Positions 1 to 12,300 of a DNA stretch of 64,000 nucleotides are shown in pieces. Made by a program: the position numbers and the translations under genes. The notes below the pieces were generated by a model, which did no database searches, was not told the origin of the DNA, and saw only the letters and a program-made list of their open reading frames with translations. Location: positions 20,928,388 through 20,992,387 of the forward strand of contig CM065187.1 of the NCBI GenBank assembly GCA_033026295.1. The letters are read 5' to 3'. Position 1 is the first letter of the stretch, and the number at the start of each line of letters is the position of its first letter. Source of the DNA: Channa striata. Lineage: Eukaryota > Chordata > Actinopteri > Anabantiformes > Channidae.

Positions 1-319
1 CACATTTTATCTCACCAACCTTTTTTGAAAAAAAAAAAAAAGAAGACAAAAGTACCAATAAGAGTACCTTCAAAAATGCTGGATTGATAAGCAGTATCAG
101 TAGCCCAAGACCAATAGCACTGGCAAAATCTTGACAATACCATACCTACTTACAAATTACCATACCTCATCTTTCACATAATCTCACAATTGTTGCTTTG
201 AAACATTAAAATTTGACCATTCATTTTAAATATATGGAGCTGACTGCTTTTTTCAATCCTAAGTACAAAAAACACAAAAGAACCTTTGGCCTCTTGATTT
301 CTTCTGTCTGCCTTACTCC

Positions 320-3300
320 TCACTTTGACTGGACACCAAGGGCAATCTTGAGGTACTCATAGACCACGTAGCTGATGCTAACAGAAGGAATGACTTTCAT
401 GAAGTTGGGTGCCAGGCCTCGGTAAAGTCCCGCTGCCCCCTCAGTCCTAACGATGTGTCTGAAAAGGCCTGTCATATTCATCTGAGGGCCTGCTTCCAGT
501 GTAGCTGAGAAGGCAGATGGAGGACAGACAAACTTGTAGTAAAAATATGAAAATATATTAGAATATAGTTGCATCTCCTTTGATAAATTACTTAAAATGG
601 GTCACCTGTCTATTTCCAGACCAATACAGAAAGACATAAACAGACACAGAACCAAGCAAATTGGAGTCACTAATTACCCTAACATGCATTTCTTTGGACT
701 GTGAGAAGAAACAGGGGTGCCCGGACAAAAACTCATATAAGGACAAGAAGTAGAAACTCTATACAGAAATGTCACAGCGGGGCTGGGAGATGAAACCAGG
801 GACCTTCTAGGTGTGATGTGGGATTGCTTGTAGCCTACCCTATGAAAAAGAAACAAAATATGTCTAATCTATGCTAATTACTCAAAGTCTCTATGGGTGC
901 CTTAAGTTTAGTCTTGTCGATGTTGTGGCACCCTGATGAGCAGAATGACTAGCCTAAGAGTTTGCAATATTTCAGTTAAGATGTGGATAAATAACTATTA
1001 CTACTGCTCGTGTAGTTTGCTACATTAAGTGTATTATATTGCAAATCTTAATTTATATACAAATATTTGTATTATATAAATAATAAAAAGTAGCATTAAA
1101 ATCTTAAAATCTATCCGTACCTTCTCATTTCTCTTTGTTGACATTATCTAACATTTCTTCTTTAATGATGATTTAACATGTTATTCCAAAAATTAAGATG
1201 AATGTTTATCAGTGTTGACAGAGTAAAAATAGCACTAATAGCAAACTTAAAGAAGTTTCTAATGATGTTAACATGTTACCATGCAGTGTTGACAGGTAGC
1301 ACTAATGCCAAGTCTACAACATATTACGCCACCATTTTTTTTTTGAAGAGAGTGGATTTCTACTATTAACTCTGTCCATGTTCCTTTACAGGGGCAGAAC
1401 AGCTTCAACAAGCGCATCGCACCCAACACCCTTACATTTAATGCACTGCTCACTAAAGAATTAGCAAGTTTATTAAGTGATGCAGTTTAGCTTTTAAAGT
1501 GTACATACACACTCTCTTTGAGAGAGAGTATGAGCAGTGTAAAAGTATTTGGATTAAAGACACTAAAAAAGCTAAGAAACCAAGTTTAATAATCTAAATC
1601 ATATATTAAATAAAATCTTGCATGAAAAGATTTGTGCTTCAGTGGTACTTATAATTTAATTTGTGGCATTTATCATTTTCTTTATTTGAAATAATTTTTA
1701 GTTCCAAAAAAAATGTAGAAGTGTGTTTGTCAATGAAATAAACATGGCAGAACATATACATTTTATAGCAGGTCTGTATTTTGAAGTTGCAAAACTCTGG
1801 CTATGATGAAATATTATGAATGCAGAGCTTCATATTAACAGGTTTCAGGTTTCCTGAATTTGATTTTGAAGTCTTATTAAAACAAGTCTCACAGAAAAAG
1901 TGAAATATTTAGTAAGAACAAAAGGTTTTTGCATGAGAACTATTCATAATAAACAAACTGACTAATGGGTAAAAATACAGTGGGGTGTTTCTAAAGTTCA
2001 ATCATCTTTTCACATCCTTAGGTTAGCAGCAGCACAGTGCAAATACTGCAGTGACTGACCTTGGGCCTGCATTCGAGTCCGGACAAGCGCAAGTGGGTAG
2101 CTGGCCAGCTGACCACATGTGCTGGAAGTGGTGCCACAAACCAGGAGCACAAACACTCCTGGGTCAGCACTGTCGGTGGCAAAGCGTTGTAGCCATGAAT
2201 TCTTCAGAGTCTGACAGAGGAGAGCCAAAAGTCAGACTGAGTGCCCACAAAAAAATTAAAAGAGGTTAAAGCTTTGCAAAACATACCTCATAGACAGCAA
2301 GGTCGATACCAGCGTAAGGAATGATGCCCAGCATGTTGGGGATGTAGCCCTTGTAAAATGCAGCCATACCCTCTTTCTGAAAGATATGCTTGGCACAATC
2401 TAAGATGCCCGAGTACTGACCTGTCTTCCTCAAGGCCAACCGAGTCTTCAGGACCTGAGAAGAGAGGAAGTTGTGTCAGGCCCTCTGACAGATCATATTG
2501 AACTTCACTTCTAGACAAACAGTTGAACAAACACAGATTAATATACAAGATGCTGTGCATTATCTTACATACTAAAAGCAATGTGTTGTGAACCTCATTT
2601 ACTGAATGACTTGCTCACACTGTGCATAAGTGAAGGTCTGTAAGCTGCGTATGAAGGTCTGTTCCTCCAGATAAGAGGTCACAGTACAGTTTCACAAGAT
2701 GGGTTCAAGGCTAAAAGTTAAAATGGGCAGTCAGTCACAAGACATAATAATCCACTTGGATATTAATGCATACAAACACAGTGAGTCATGACTGACTACA
2801 TATTTATGTACAGAACTAATACAGCACTTATTACTAGTTAGTATTTTTCATAAGCAGGCTCTTGTGTGAAACAAGGTTTCATTCTGTTTGTGTTCATGTC
2901 TCCCACCTCCATGGGGTAGATGCTGCTCTGAGCGATTGCTCCAGCTAGAGAACCAGCCACCAGTCTCTCTGTGATACCAAGTGTCTCCTGGTTACTTCCA
3001 ATTAATCGTTTTATCTGGCAGACAGGACATATTCTTTGTTAAGCAGCAACACAAATGCATATTTTAGCTATAGTAGTATAGATACATACCTGCTCATAGG
3101 CCATGAACTTAATAGCAGACTCTGGGGCAATTTTGATGACATTGATGCCGTTGCCTCGCCATAGTGACCTCAAGCCACCTTCTCCGATCATTTGGCCAAA
3201 GCCCCCAGCAATACGCATGCTGTTGTTCTTAGAGGCATGAACCTGGGCAGCACAGTCAGCTTTTATTAGCAGTTTAATTCCCCCTATTACTGTGAAACAA

Positions 3301-6300
3301 GTCAGCTTAACCTGATTTCCCTCCATATTAATAAGTTGTGGAGGTGTTTTACCTGCATCATTACTTTCAGTCTGTCCAGCGGTGCTGTGCAGGTTCGAGA
3401 CACTGCCCCAGCTCCCCCACCAGCCACTAGGTGTCGCCACCACATTCCACTTTTCTTTTCTTCTGCTGTGAACTCATCAGGCACCATCATACTCTCTCCT
3501 ACATCCAAGATCTGACGAGAAAACAAGTGCCTTTAAGCCTTGGTTTGATTTACTATAAACAGAGACATTTTTAGTAATTGTTTGAAGTTTTTGGAAACTT
3601 TAAATACTTTACATTAAGTGCATCCCTTAATGCTATACTAAATCAAAAAAATGTGTGTGCATTTTGATTTTATTATTGTGTATGTTAGCTGCACCACACT
3701 TCCACCTAATGTTAAAATTTTACACCTTGTCTAAGCTATATCTTCTGTTATGAGTGTGTATGCTTATCATTAAACAATAAAGACGTATATTGTTTTCATG
3801 AGAAGATACTGCATGTCATAATGTTAAAAAAGACTGTCAAAAGCAGGAAAGTATTGAGGTTTGCCATGACAAGATATGTTTCAGGTTAAAACTAACCAAA
3901 ATGTTTTTCACTGTGGCAGCAATAAAAAAATTGCAATACTTTCATCACTGTTGACTTAAGTTCCAGTTTAGTAGTAATTTAATGATTTGTAAAGTCTAGC
4001 TGCTCATACTACAAGATAAATTTGACTTGGTGTTGTAATGGATCAAAGAGGATAAAATCTGTACCGTGGAGTGTTTCCAGTGCAGGATGATCTCAGGAAT
4101 GTTGTCTGCTGGATGAAGGAGGTGGTAATCCCGCCACTCATTCCAGTCAATTGTCATGGTACCATTTTTATCCATGCTGGGAATACGACAGTTATACTCA
4201 ATAGAGAGAACAGCTTCTGTTTACATCTATAACTTTTTAATTATTTTGTCTCATGGCATCCTGTGATGAGTGTACTGTGTTGTAGCTGGATGCTTTACTT
4301 AAGCACACTGCTATAAGTCAGTCTTTATATGATATCACATTATGCTTTATTTTGGCAATGTGATATTTGCTGCAGAAGGAAATAGCAACTGGGTTAGAGT
4401 ATGCAGTAGTGATGGAGCATTGGCTGAGAGGCTGATTATAGACACTACTACTTACTACAAGATAGGGGCCCAGATATGACCCCTCCTTATTCTGTGATCA
4501 GCCGGAGGAAAGAAGACACAGACATGGTGTTAGAGAACCAGACAAGAATCACACTGAGCCATAACAACATGAGCGAGAAAACCCTGTTTAGAACCCTGGG
4601 GGGAGGAGAAATGAGCAGAAGAAGGGGCGCGTGATTGACCTAAATCTAGGACAACAAAGTAAATGACAATAAAAGAAGCCATATAGCTAAAGTCTTTGGA
4701 ACCAAGCAAAAATAAGATTTGATAAAAAACTAAACCTGGGCATCAAATACTAGGGCTGTGAAAAAATCTTGCCATGAGATGTTGCGATATTAATACATGG
4801 CATTATACTCTATTATTTTTAAAGTGAAAAACTGAATGTGTCAAAACATTGTCACTGCATATAATAATTTATGTGATATTCATTACAAGACATACATTTT
4901 GTATGTTTCAGTGAAATAAAAGTCACGTTTATATAGCCACATATTTCATTGAAGATTTCTTAAAAATAGTGTTAAAATATTGTCTTGTCATAAACACAAG
5001 ACACAAAAACACACACGTGCACACACACATGCTGCAACACACAAAATGTATTTTCCAACTACATTCACTCTACCGTTTTATAAACAACCCAACTGCCCTT
5101 AGATGATTCTTATTTCACACAAACACACACAGAAACACAGAAAGTATATTCTTAACGACATTCACAAGTCTTTTATATCAATCCCAACACACCAAGACTT
5201 TTTTTGTATTTAGCTTTTTTACTGCCATGCATTTGTAAGGTAAGTGAACCAGGCCTCTGTATTTTTGCCTTTGTATTTTGAAGGTAAAGGCTTAGATTTA
5301 TGAGTGTATGCATATATGCGTATGTCCAATTCTATACACCTTACAATAGAGGGGATTTAGTGATTTTAAGAAGAAAAATAAGAGACACATACTGGCTAAG
5401 TTTAATACAATTAGCCTTTAAAACTGACTGATTTATTGAGAATCAGATACATCGATATAGTGAAGATTATACGTTTGGTCCCCTAATGTGCTATGAGGAT
5501 TAATCTTAGTATGTGGCTGTTAGTAAGAACAAGGAGACATTTTTTTCCATGCAAGATTTCACCTCGTGGAGTTTCAATGATAATGAGAACGGTGAGGAAT
5601 CAGCCCAGAACTACTCGGGAAGAACTTGTCAATGATCTCAAGGCAGCTGGGACCATAGTCACCAAAAAAAAAACAGTTGGTAACACACTACGCAGTGAAG
5701 GACTGAAATCCTGCTGTGCCCGCATGGTCCCCCTGCTCAAGAAAGCCCATCTGAAGTTTGCCACTGAACATCTGACTGATTCAGAGGAAGACTGGGTGAA
5801 AGTGTTGTGGTCAGATGAGACCAAAATCGAGCTCTCTGGCATCAACTCAACTCGCCGTGTTTGGAGGAGGAGGAATGCTACCTATGACTCCAAAACCACC
5901 GTCCCCACCGTCAAATATGGAGGTGGAAACAATATGCTTTGGGGGTGTTTTTCTGCCAAGGGGACAGGTCAATTGCACCGCATTAAAGGGAGGATGGATG
6001 GGGCCATGTACCGTCAAATGTTGGGTGAGAACCTCCTTCCCTCAGTCAGGGCATTGAAAATGGGTCGTGGTTGGGTATTCCAGCATGACAATGATCCTGA
6101 AGAGTTGCTTATCTTTGACCAAATAGTAATCTGTATTGTTTTCACGTTACCAACCAAGACAACTAAGATTAAGAAGGACTTTAATATTGCTTTTTGCCCT
6201 TATCTGATAGATTCTAGTTAAGATGTGAACACATGGAGAATAAAAGTCCTTGAGCAAGACACTGAACCCCCGCCTAGCTGCTCCTGGTGAACAATGGCCA

Positions 6301-9300
6301 GCTGCATAACCGCTCCCCCATCAGTGTATAAGTGTGTGTGATTGTGAGTGTGAATGGGTAGATAAGAAGCAGTGTAGAGCGCATTGAATACCTATAGTTA
6401 GAAAAGCGACCTAAGGGCATCAATAACAACAACAGGGACAGAAAACAATAGGGAATCCAGTGCATTAGAGGCAATGAATCACACCATGACGCTCACCTTT
6501 TGAGAATCTTCTCAGCCTGTTCCTCTGAGATATTTACTCCCAGGTCACGCAAAGACTGCATGATTTCTTGTGAGTCAATCTGACCTACATCACACAAATC
6601 CATTATCAATGTAATTACTTTCCACATGAACAATGTCAGTTTAGTAATCAGGTTAGTTGTAAGAATGCCTTCTATGCCTTTGACAACTTTGTGCAAAGTC
6701 TCAATTTAAACAATAAATGTGCCTGTAGGCAATGACTAAGCACTGAAAGTTTAATGCAAAGTTCCTTACCATCATTCTTCTTGTCCAAACTCTTGAAGAC
6801 TAACCGCAGTTTCTTCTCATGGTCGCTGAGATAATGAAAAAACTCTTCGAAGTCTAACTGTCCATCAAGGTCTTTGTCTCCTGCTTTTACTATTTTCTGT
6901 AAGAAAGAAAGAGAGAGAAAAAATGTGTTAGGGAACTGGTGTCCACTGAGAAACAACCGTGAGGAAACAAAAACTATATGTAGCTAGTTTTTTGTATAAA
7001 ATTGATCTCACGTAATTCATGTCACATTAACTATAGATAGGATAAATGTAACTTGTAAACAGGCGTAGTCAATTATGATTTAAAGAGGTTGGGATAGAAA
7101 AGATTTTCTCATGTACAGGGTTAAGGCTTCATCATGTTTAAGTTGCATTTAGTTATACATCAATTAATTTATATACAGTGAGGGAAAAAAATATTTGAAC
7201 CCCAGCTGATTTTGTAAGTTTGCCCACTAACAAAGAAATGATCAGTCTATAATTTCTATGGTAGTTTTATTTGAACAGTTAGAGACAACAATGACAAAAA
7301 AAATCCAGAAAAATGTGTTTCAAAAAGAGTTATAAATTAATTTGCATTTCCATGAAGGAAATAAGTATTTGATCCTCTATCCGTCAGCAAGATCTCTAGC
7401 TCCCAGGTGGATCTTATACAGGTAACGAGCTGACATTGGCAGCCCTCTCAGCTCGTTAGCTGTATAAAAGAGACCTGTCCACAGAAGCAATCAATCAATC
7501 CAGATTCCAAACTCTTCACCATGGCCAAGACCAAAGAGCTTCCCAAGGATGTCAGGGACAAGATTGTGGATCTACACAAGGCTGGAATAGGCTACAAGAC
7601 CATCGCCAAGCAGCTGGGTGAGAAGGTGACAACAGTTGGTGCAATTATTCGCAAATGGAAGAAACATAAATTAACTGCCAATCTCCCTCGGTCTGGAGCT
7701 CCATGCAAGATCTCATCTCGTGGAGTTTCAATGATAATGAGAACGGTGAGGAATCAGCCCAGAACTACTCGGGAGGAACTTGTCAATGATCTCAAGGCAG
7801 CTGGGACCATAGTCACCAAAAAAAAAACAGTTGGTAACACACTACGCAGTGAAGGACTGAAATCCTGCTGTGCCCGCATGGTCCCCCTGCTCAAGAAAGC
7901 CCATCTACAGGCCCGTTTGAAGTTTGCCACTGAACATCTGACTGATTCAGAGGAAGACTGGGTGAAAGTGTTGTGGTCAGATGAGACCAAAATCGAGCTC
8001 TCTGGCATCAACTCAACTCGCCGTGTTTGGAGGAGGAGGAATGCTGCCTATGACTCCAAAAACACCGTCCCCACAGTCAAATATGGAGGTGGAAACATTA
8101 TGCTTTGGGGGTGTTTTTCTGTCAAGGGGACAGGACAATTGCACCGCATTAAAGGGAGAATGGATGGGGCCATGTACCGTCAAATGTTGGGTGAGAACCT
8201 CCTTCCCTCAGTCAGGGCATTGAAAATGGGTCGTGGTTGGGTATTCCAGCATGACAATGATCCAAAACACACGGCCAAGGCAACAAATGATTGGCTCAAG
8301 AAGAAGCATATTAAGGTCATTGAGTGGCCTAGTCAGTCTCCAGACCTTAATCCCATAGAAAATCTGTGGAGGGAGCTGAAGGTTCGAGTGGCCAAACATC
8401 AGCCACGAAACTTTAATGACTTTGAGAGGATCTGCAAAGAGGAGTGGGCCAAAATCCCCCCTGAGATGTGTGCAAACCTTGTAGCCAACTACAAGAAATG
8501 GCTGACCTCTGTGATTGCCAACAAAGGTTTTGCCGCCAAGTACTAAAGCACGTTTTTCAAAGGGATCAAATACTTATTTCCTTCATGGAAATGCAAATTA
8601 ATTTATAACTCTTTTTGAAACGCATTTTCTGTTTTTTTTTTTGTGGGCAAACTTACAAAATCAGCTGGGGTTCAAATAATTTTTTCCCTCACTGTATATG
8701 GAAGCAGCCTTGTCATTATATCAATATCTATACTGTGTAAAGTGGAGGACTCAAATCAAATGAAGAAAGCTATAATGCCATTTCAGTATTGAATTATAGT
8801 ACAAGCCACGACACACTATGTGCGTTTACATGGATTTAAGTAACCATGTTACAGTTGCTTTTTCGGGAAAGCTGATTTCGTAAGTGTCATATATACAGGA
8901 AAGCTAGTTTCTGAAATCTGGTTATGGGATTAAGGAAACCCGGTTTCCACAGGTAGATTTCTGTCGAAGAATGCTGAATACTCTGCCATGTATACATGTA
9001 ACCAGGTTTCTAACCGGTTATCTCCAACTGTTCCAAGTGTTCCAACAGAAATTTTTTTTTTTTTATAAGAGACTTTCCCCCACTAATTTTTTCCATTCAG
9101 CTGGATCAGCTGTTGTGTATTTCTGTTGAAAATGCCACAACTGAGTACAAGTGCATGCCCTTTTAAGTAGTTTTGTGTTATGTTCTGTAATTGGTTTCTT
9201 GTATTGGCCAATTAGATTCCAATGTTTCCATACGTGTTTTCAGATAATCTGGATAATTATTTATAATAATAACTTGCTATTATAAATACCAATATTAAGT

Positions 9301-12300
9301 GTGTGCTTGTTTATTTGTGTGCTTTTCATGAAGTTTTGTATTACCAAATGAGCAGATTGCACTTTGTTTTTGAAAATAGTTAACTTAAGGGTCTTGCTGT
9401 ATGATAAAACAACTTTTCATTCAACATTTACTATCAGGTGAGCATCTTACACCCATTTAAACTGAATATTAGTTGGGTTAAGCTGGTTTACATCAGTGTT
9501 ATGTTTGTTAACTTATAACTGGTTCCCAGAACTTACTTTCTTGAGAATGATAATTAAATGACCCAGCTGTATGTCTTTAAATTTGTTTTAAAAAATAAAA
9601 AATAAAATAAACTATAAAACTAATAAAACTATTTTTAATACTGATATTTACAGTATCAGGCTTTTAAGAACTTTGTAACATTTTAATGATCCAGATTTTA
9701 CAATTGCCACACTTGCCTCAGACAATGGAGCGTGATGAACAAGTTGTTAGACCAAAGCGTCACACACGCCGCCCACTTGATTTGGAGGACTTCAAATTGG
9801 AGGACACATTATTCATATTGGATTCTTACAGTAATTCCCTCTATCCACAGAGTGACACTATGGCTGCCCTCACAGCACAGTATGGTCAGCCTCACCAGCT
9901 GGCATTGAAGAGGACTGCAGAGCTGATAGATGGAGCTAACATAAGAGATGGAGACTATGGGTCATTCTGCAGATTTGCGCTAATACCACATGCACTTGTT
10001 GGTCAAAGAAAGACATAGGTCATCGAGGAGAGCATTACCCAAATAAAAGGTCAAATGCAAAACCCTCCACTATTCTGCTCAGTGCAGGCCCCACTGCACC
10101 CAGATTAGCTGCTCCACAGTTTGCAGCACTCAGTTCCACAAAGTTTGCCACTGTCAGTCAGAAAAGTAAGATCTGCTGTACTTATTGCAGTAATACTCAG
10201 ACTTACAAAACATCAAAAGAAAGAGTGGATGCACTAATAGTAAATACTGGAAATGTGGGAGGAACCACCAAGCTGCTCAATGCAATCTGAAACCTATATG
10301 CAAGATGTTGTGCGGCTGTATACTAAACAAAATGCATGATGTTATTGAGGGACTGTTTACCAGATCTAAACAGGATCAACAAACAATCGCATATGCATTA
10401 CTAAGCTACAACCTGAATCTGTGAGCCTCACAACAGAGTCCTGGTACATTTACATCACATGGCCCCACTGCAACGGCAAACTCTAAAATGTACTCAACTG
10501 CTCATTTGACTACCAAGGAGAAAACTTAAATATCCACCTGTTATTAAAACCACCTTTTGTCCCCACACTTGTGGGTGTGCTACTGCGTTTCAGACAGAAT
10601 AGTTTTGCCATCTCAATTGACATTAGGTTCCTAAGGACACACTACTTCTGAGATTCCTGTGTTGTGATATAACGTAGAGACACCCCCTGATGTATTTGAG
10701 TAGCAAAGTTGCCACTTAGTAGAACCTGTAGTCCATGTTGTGTTGTATATACACTACAGTGAAGCGGCCGCAAAAAGATCCACCAGTTGAAAAATCAAGA
10801 ATTATTGAAGAGAACAGCTTTTAAATGGACAATTGCCTTCACAACCTGATCTCTCTCCTAGGAGGATTTGAACTGAGACAGTGGGCAATTATCATTCACA
10901 ACCAGAGTTAAGATTCTTGTGCAGCATCCAATGGATAAATGGGATGACCCTAACCTTCAAGAAGATCTCCTAAAAAGCTTGATGTTAATGGGAAAATGAG
11001 CTCAACTCTTGCACTTGATCACTCTTCCCAGTGTCTAGACTGTACAGGTCTATGTAATTAAATGGCTAGTGAGTAAGTGTGAGTTAAACTAAGAGACTAA
11101 ATAAATCAAAGCTAACATATTTATTATTTCTGGCACACTGATCAAATATCACTGCTGGCTATTACAGATTACTAGTGGTTTTCTGCATTTGAACTATAAA
11201 GTCTAAATGTCTTCATTTGCAACCAGAAAATCTCATGTCAGGTGCACTCATTTTGACGGATTACCAAACATCAGACTGAGGTTGTACTTGATAGTTCTTA
11301 TTGTGAATATCTGAGTAAGTAATACCCAGAAAAGAGCTTGGGCTTAGTGACCCAGGACTGGGTAAATAAAGGTCAACAAGAATCATTTAACATAATATTT
11401 AAAACAACAGAAAAAATAGCTAATATAAATTTGTTAAAAAGAAAGAACATAAATTATTACATTGATTTTTAAACTGTTTCCAGTAATCAGCAAAACCTGT
11501 CTTCAAACAGCTACTGGGCCTATTTTACTAGGAGTAGTTACTCTGTTGTTTAATTGCAATGTTTGTATTACTTTTTAGGTTCTTTTATTCATGGAAGGGT
11601 ACTTACAATTTCTTAAATATGTATATTTTTTATTGTCTAGGAACCATGGTTTACTGTACAAAATCCTGTGATAACAAAACCTGTGAACTGGAGCCTCTGC
11701 AAACATTATAGTATACACAATATCGGTACCATCTTTTAATGAAAAGGTGGAGACCTTCCATTCTAAGCCAAAGAAACAGACCCACTGACTAAACAAGTAA
11801 TGCATAGTTTTAAACGAGCGTAAATCTCTGTTTCTATACAATACAGAATAGAGTTTATCCTAACATAAACTTCACAAGCATTTCAGTCCTACTACTGAAC
11901 ATGGGTCAGGAACTATTGCAAGCAACTAAGCAATAAATAAATGATGACTAATCTGGTTTGATCACTTGTTGAAACTGTAGGTGTAAATACTTCATATACT
12001 TCATATGGAAAGTTGTACAGAACAACTCGATTAAATAAAAAAGGGCAGACCACCTTATATCAAAAATACATTTTTCTGCAGCTTTTACAGACCTGGATGA
12101 ACTGTAAGTGGGACAAGAGAATACAGCCACACACTTTATCCTACCTGCTCAAAATCTGTAGGTGGCGGCACCATGATAAATACTGCGGTCTTCTTTGGTG
12201 TACTGCTGATTTCTTTACCAACAGAGGACTGTCCAGTCTTGACATCCTTGACATCTGTTTGTTGCTCTCTGCAGTTCCCAGTAGCCCCAGTTTCATTCTC

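Noticed and set aside
7754..8223. Frames overlapping the Tc1 transposase in other phases (also 5600-6057)
   Set aside because: Shadows of the transposase gene; they show no independent motif and recur with the transposon sequence.
6900..12144. A third alternative first exon of slc25a25, known for another mammalian isoform
   Set aside because: I looked for a frame ending in the required phase with the expected aromatic-rich start and found none on the minus strand of this intron.
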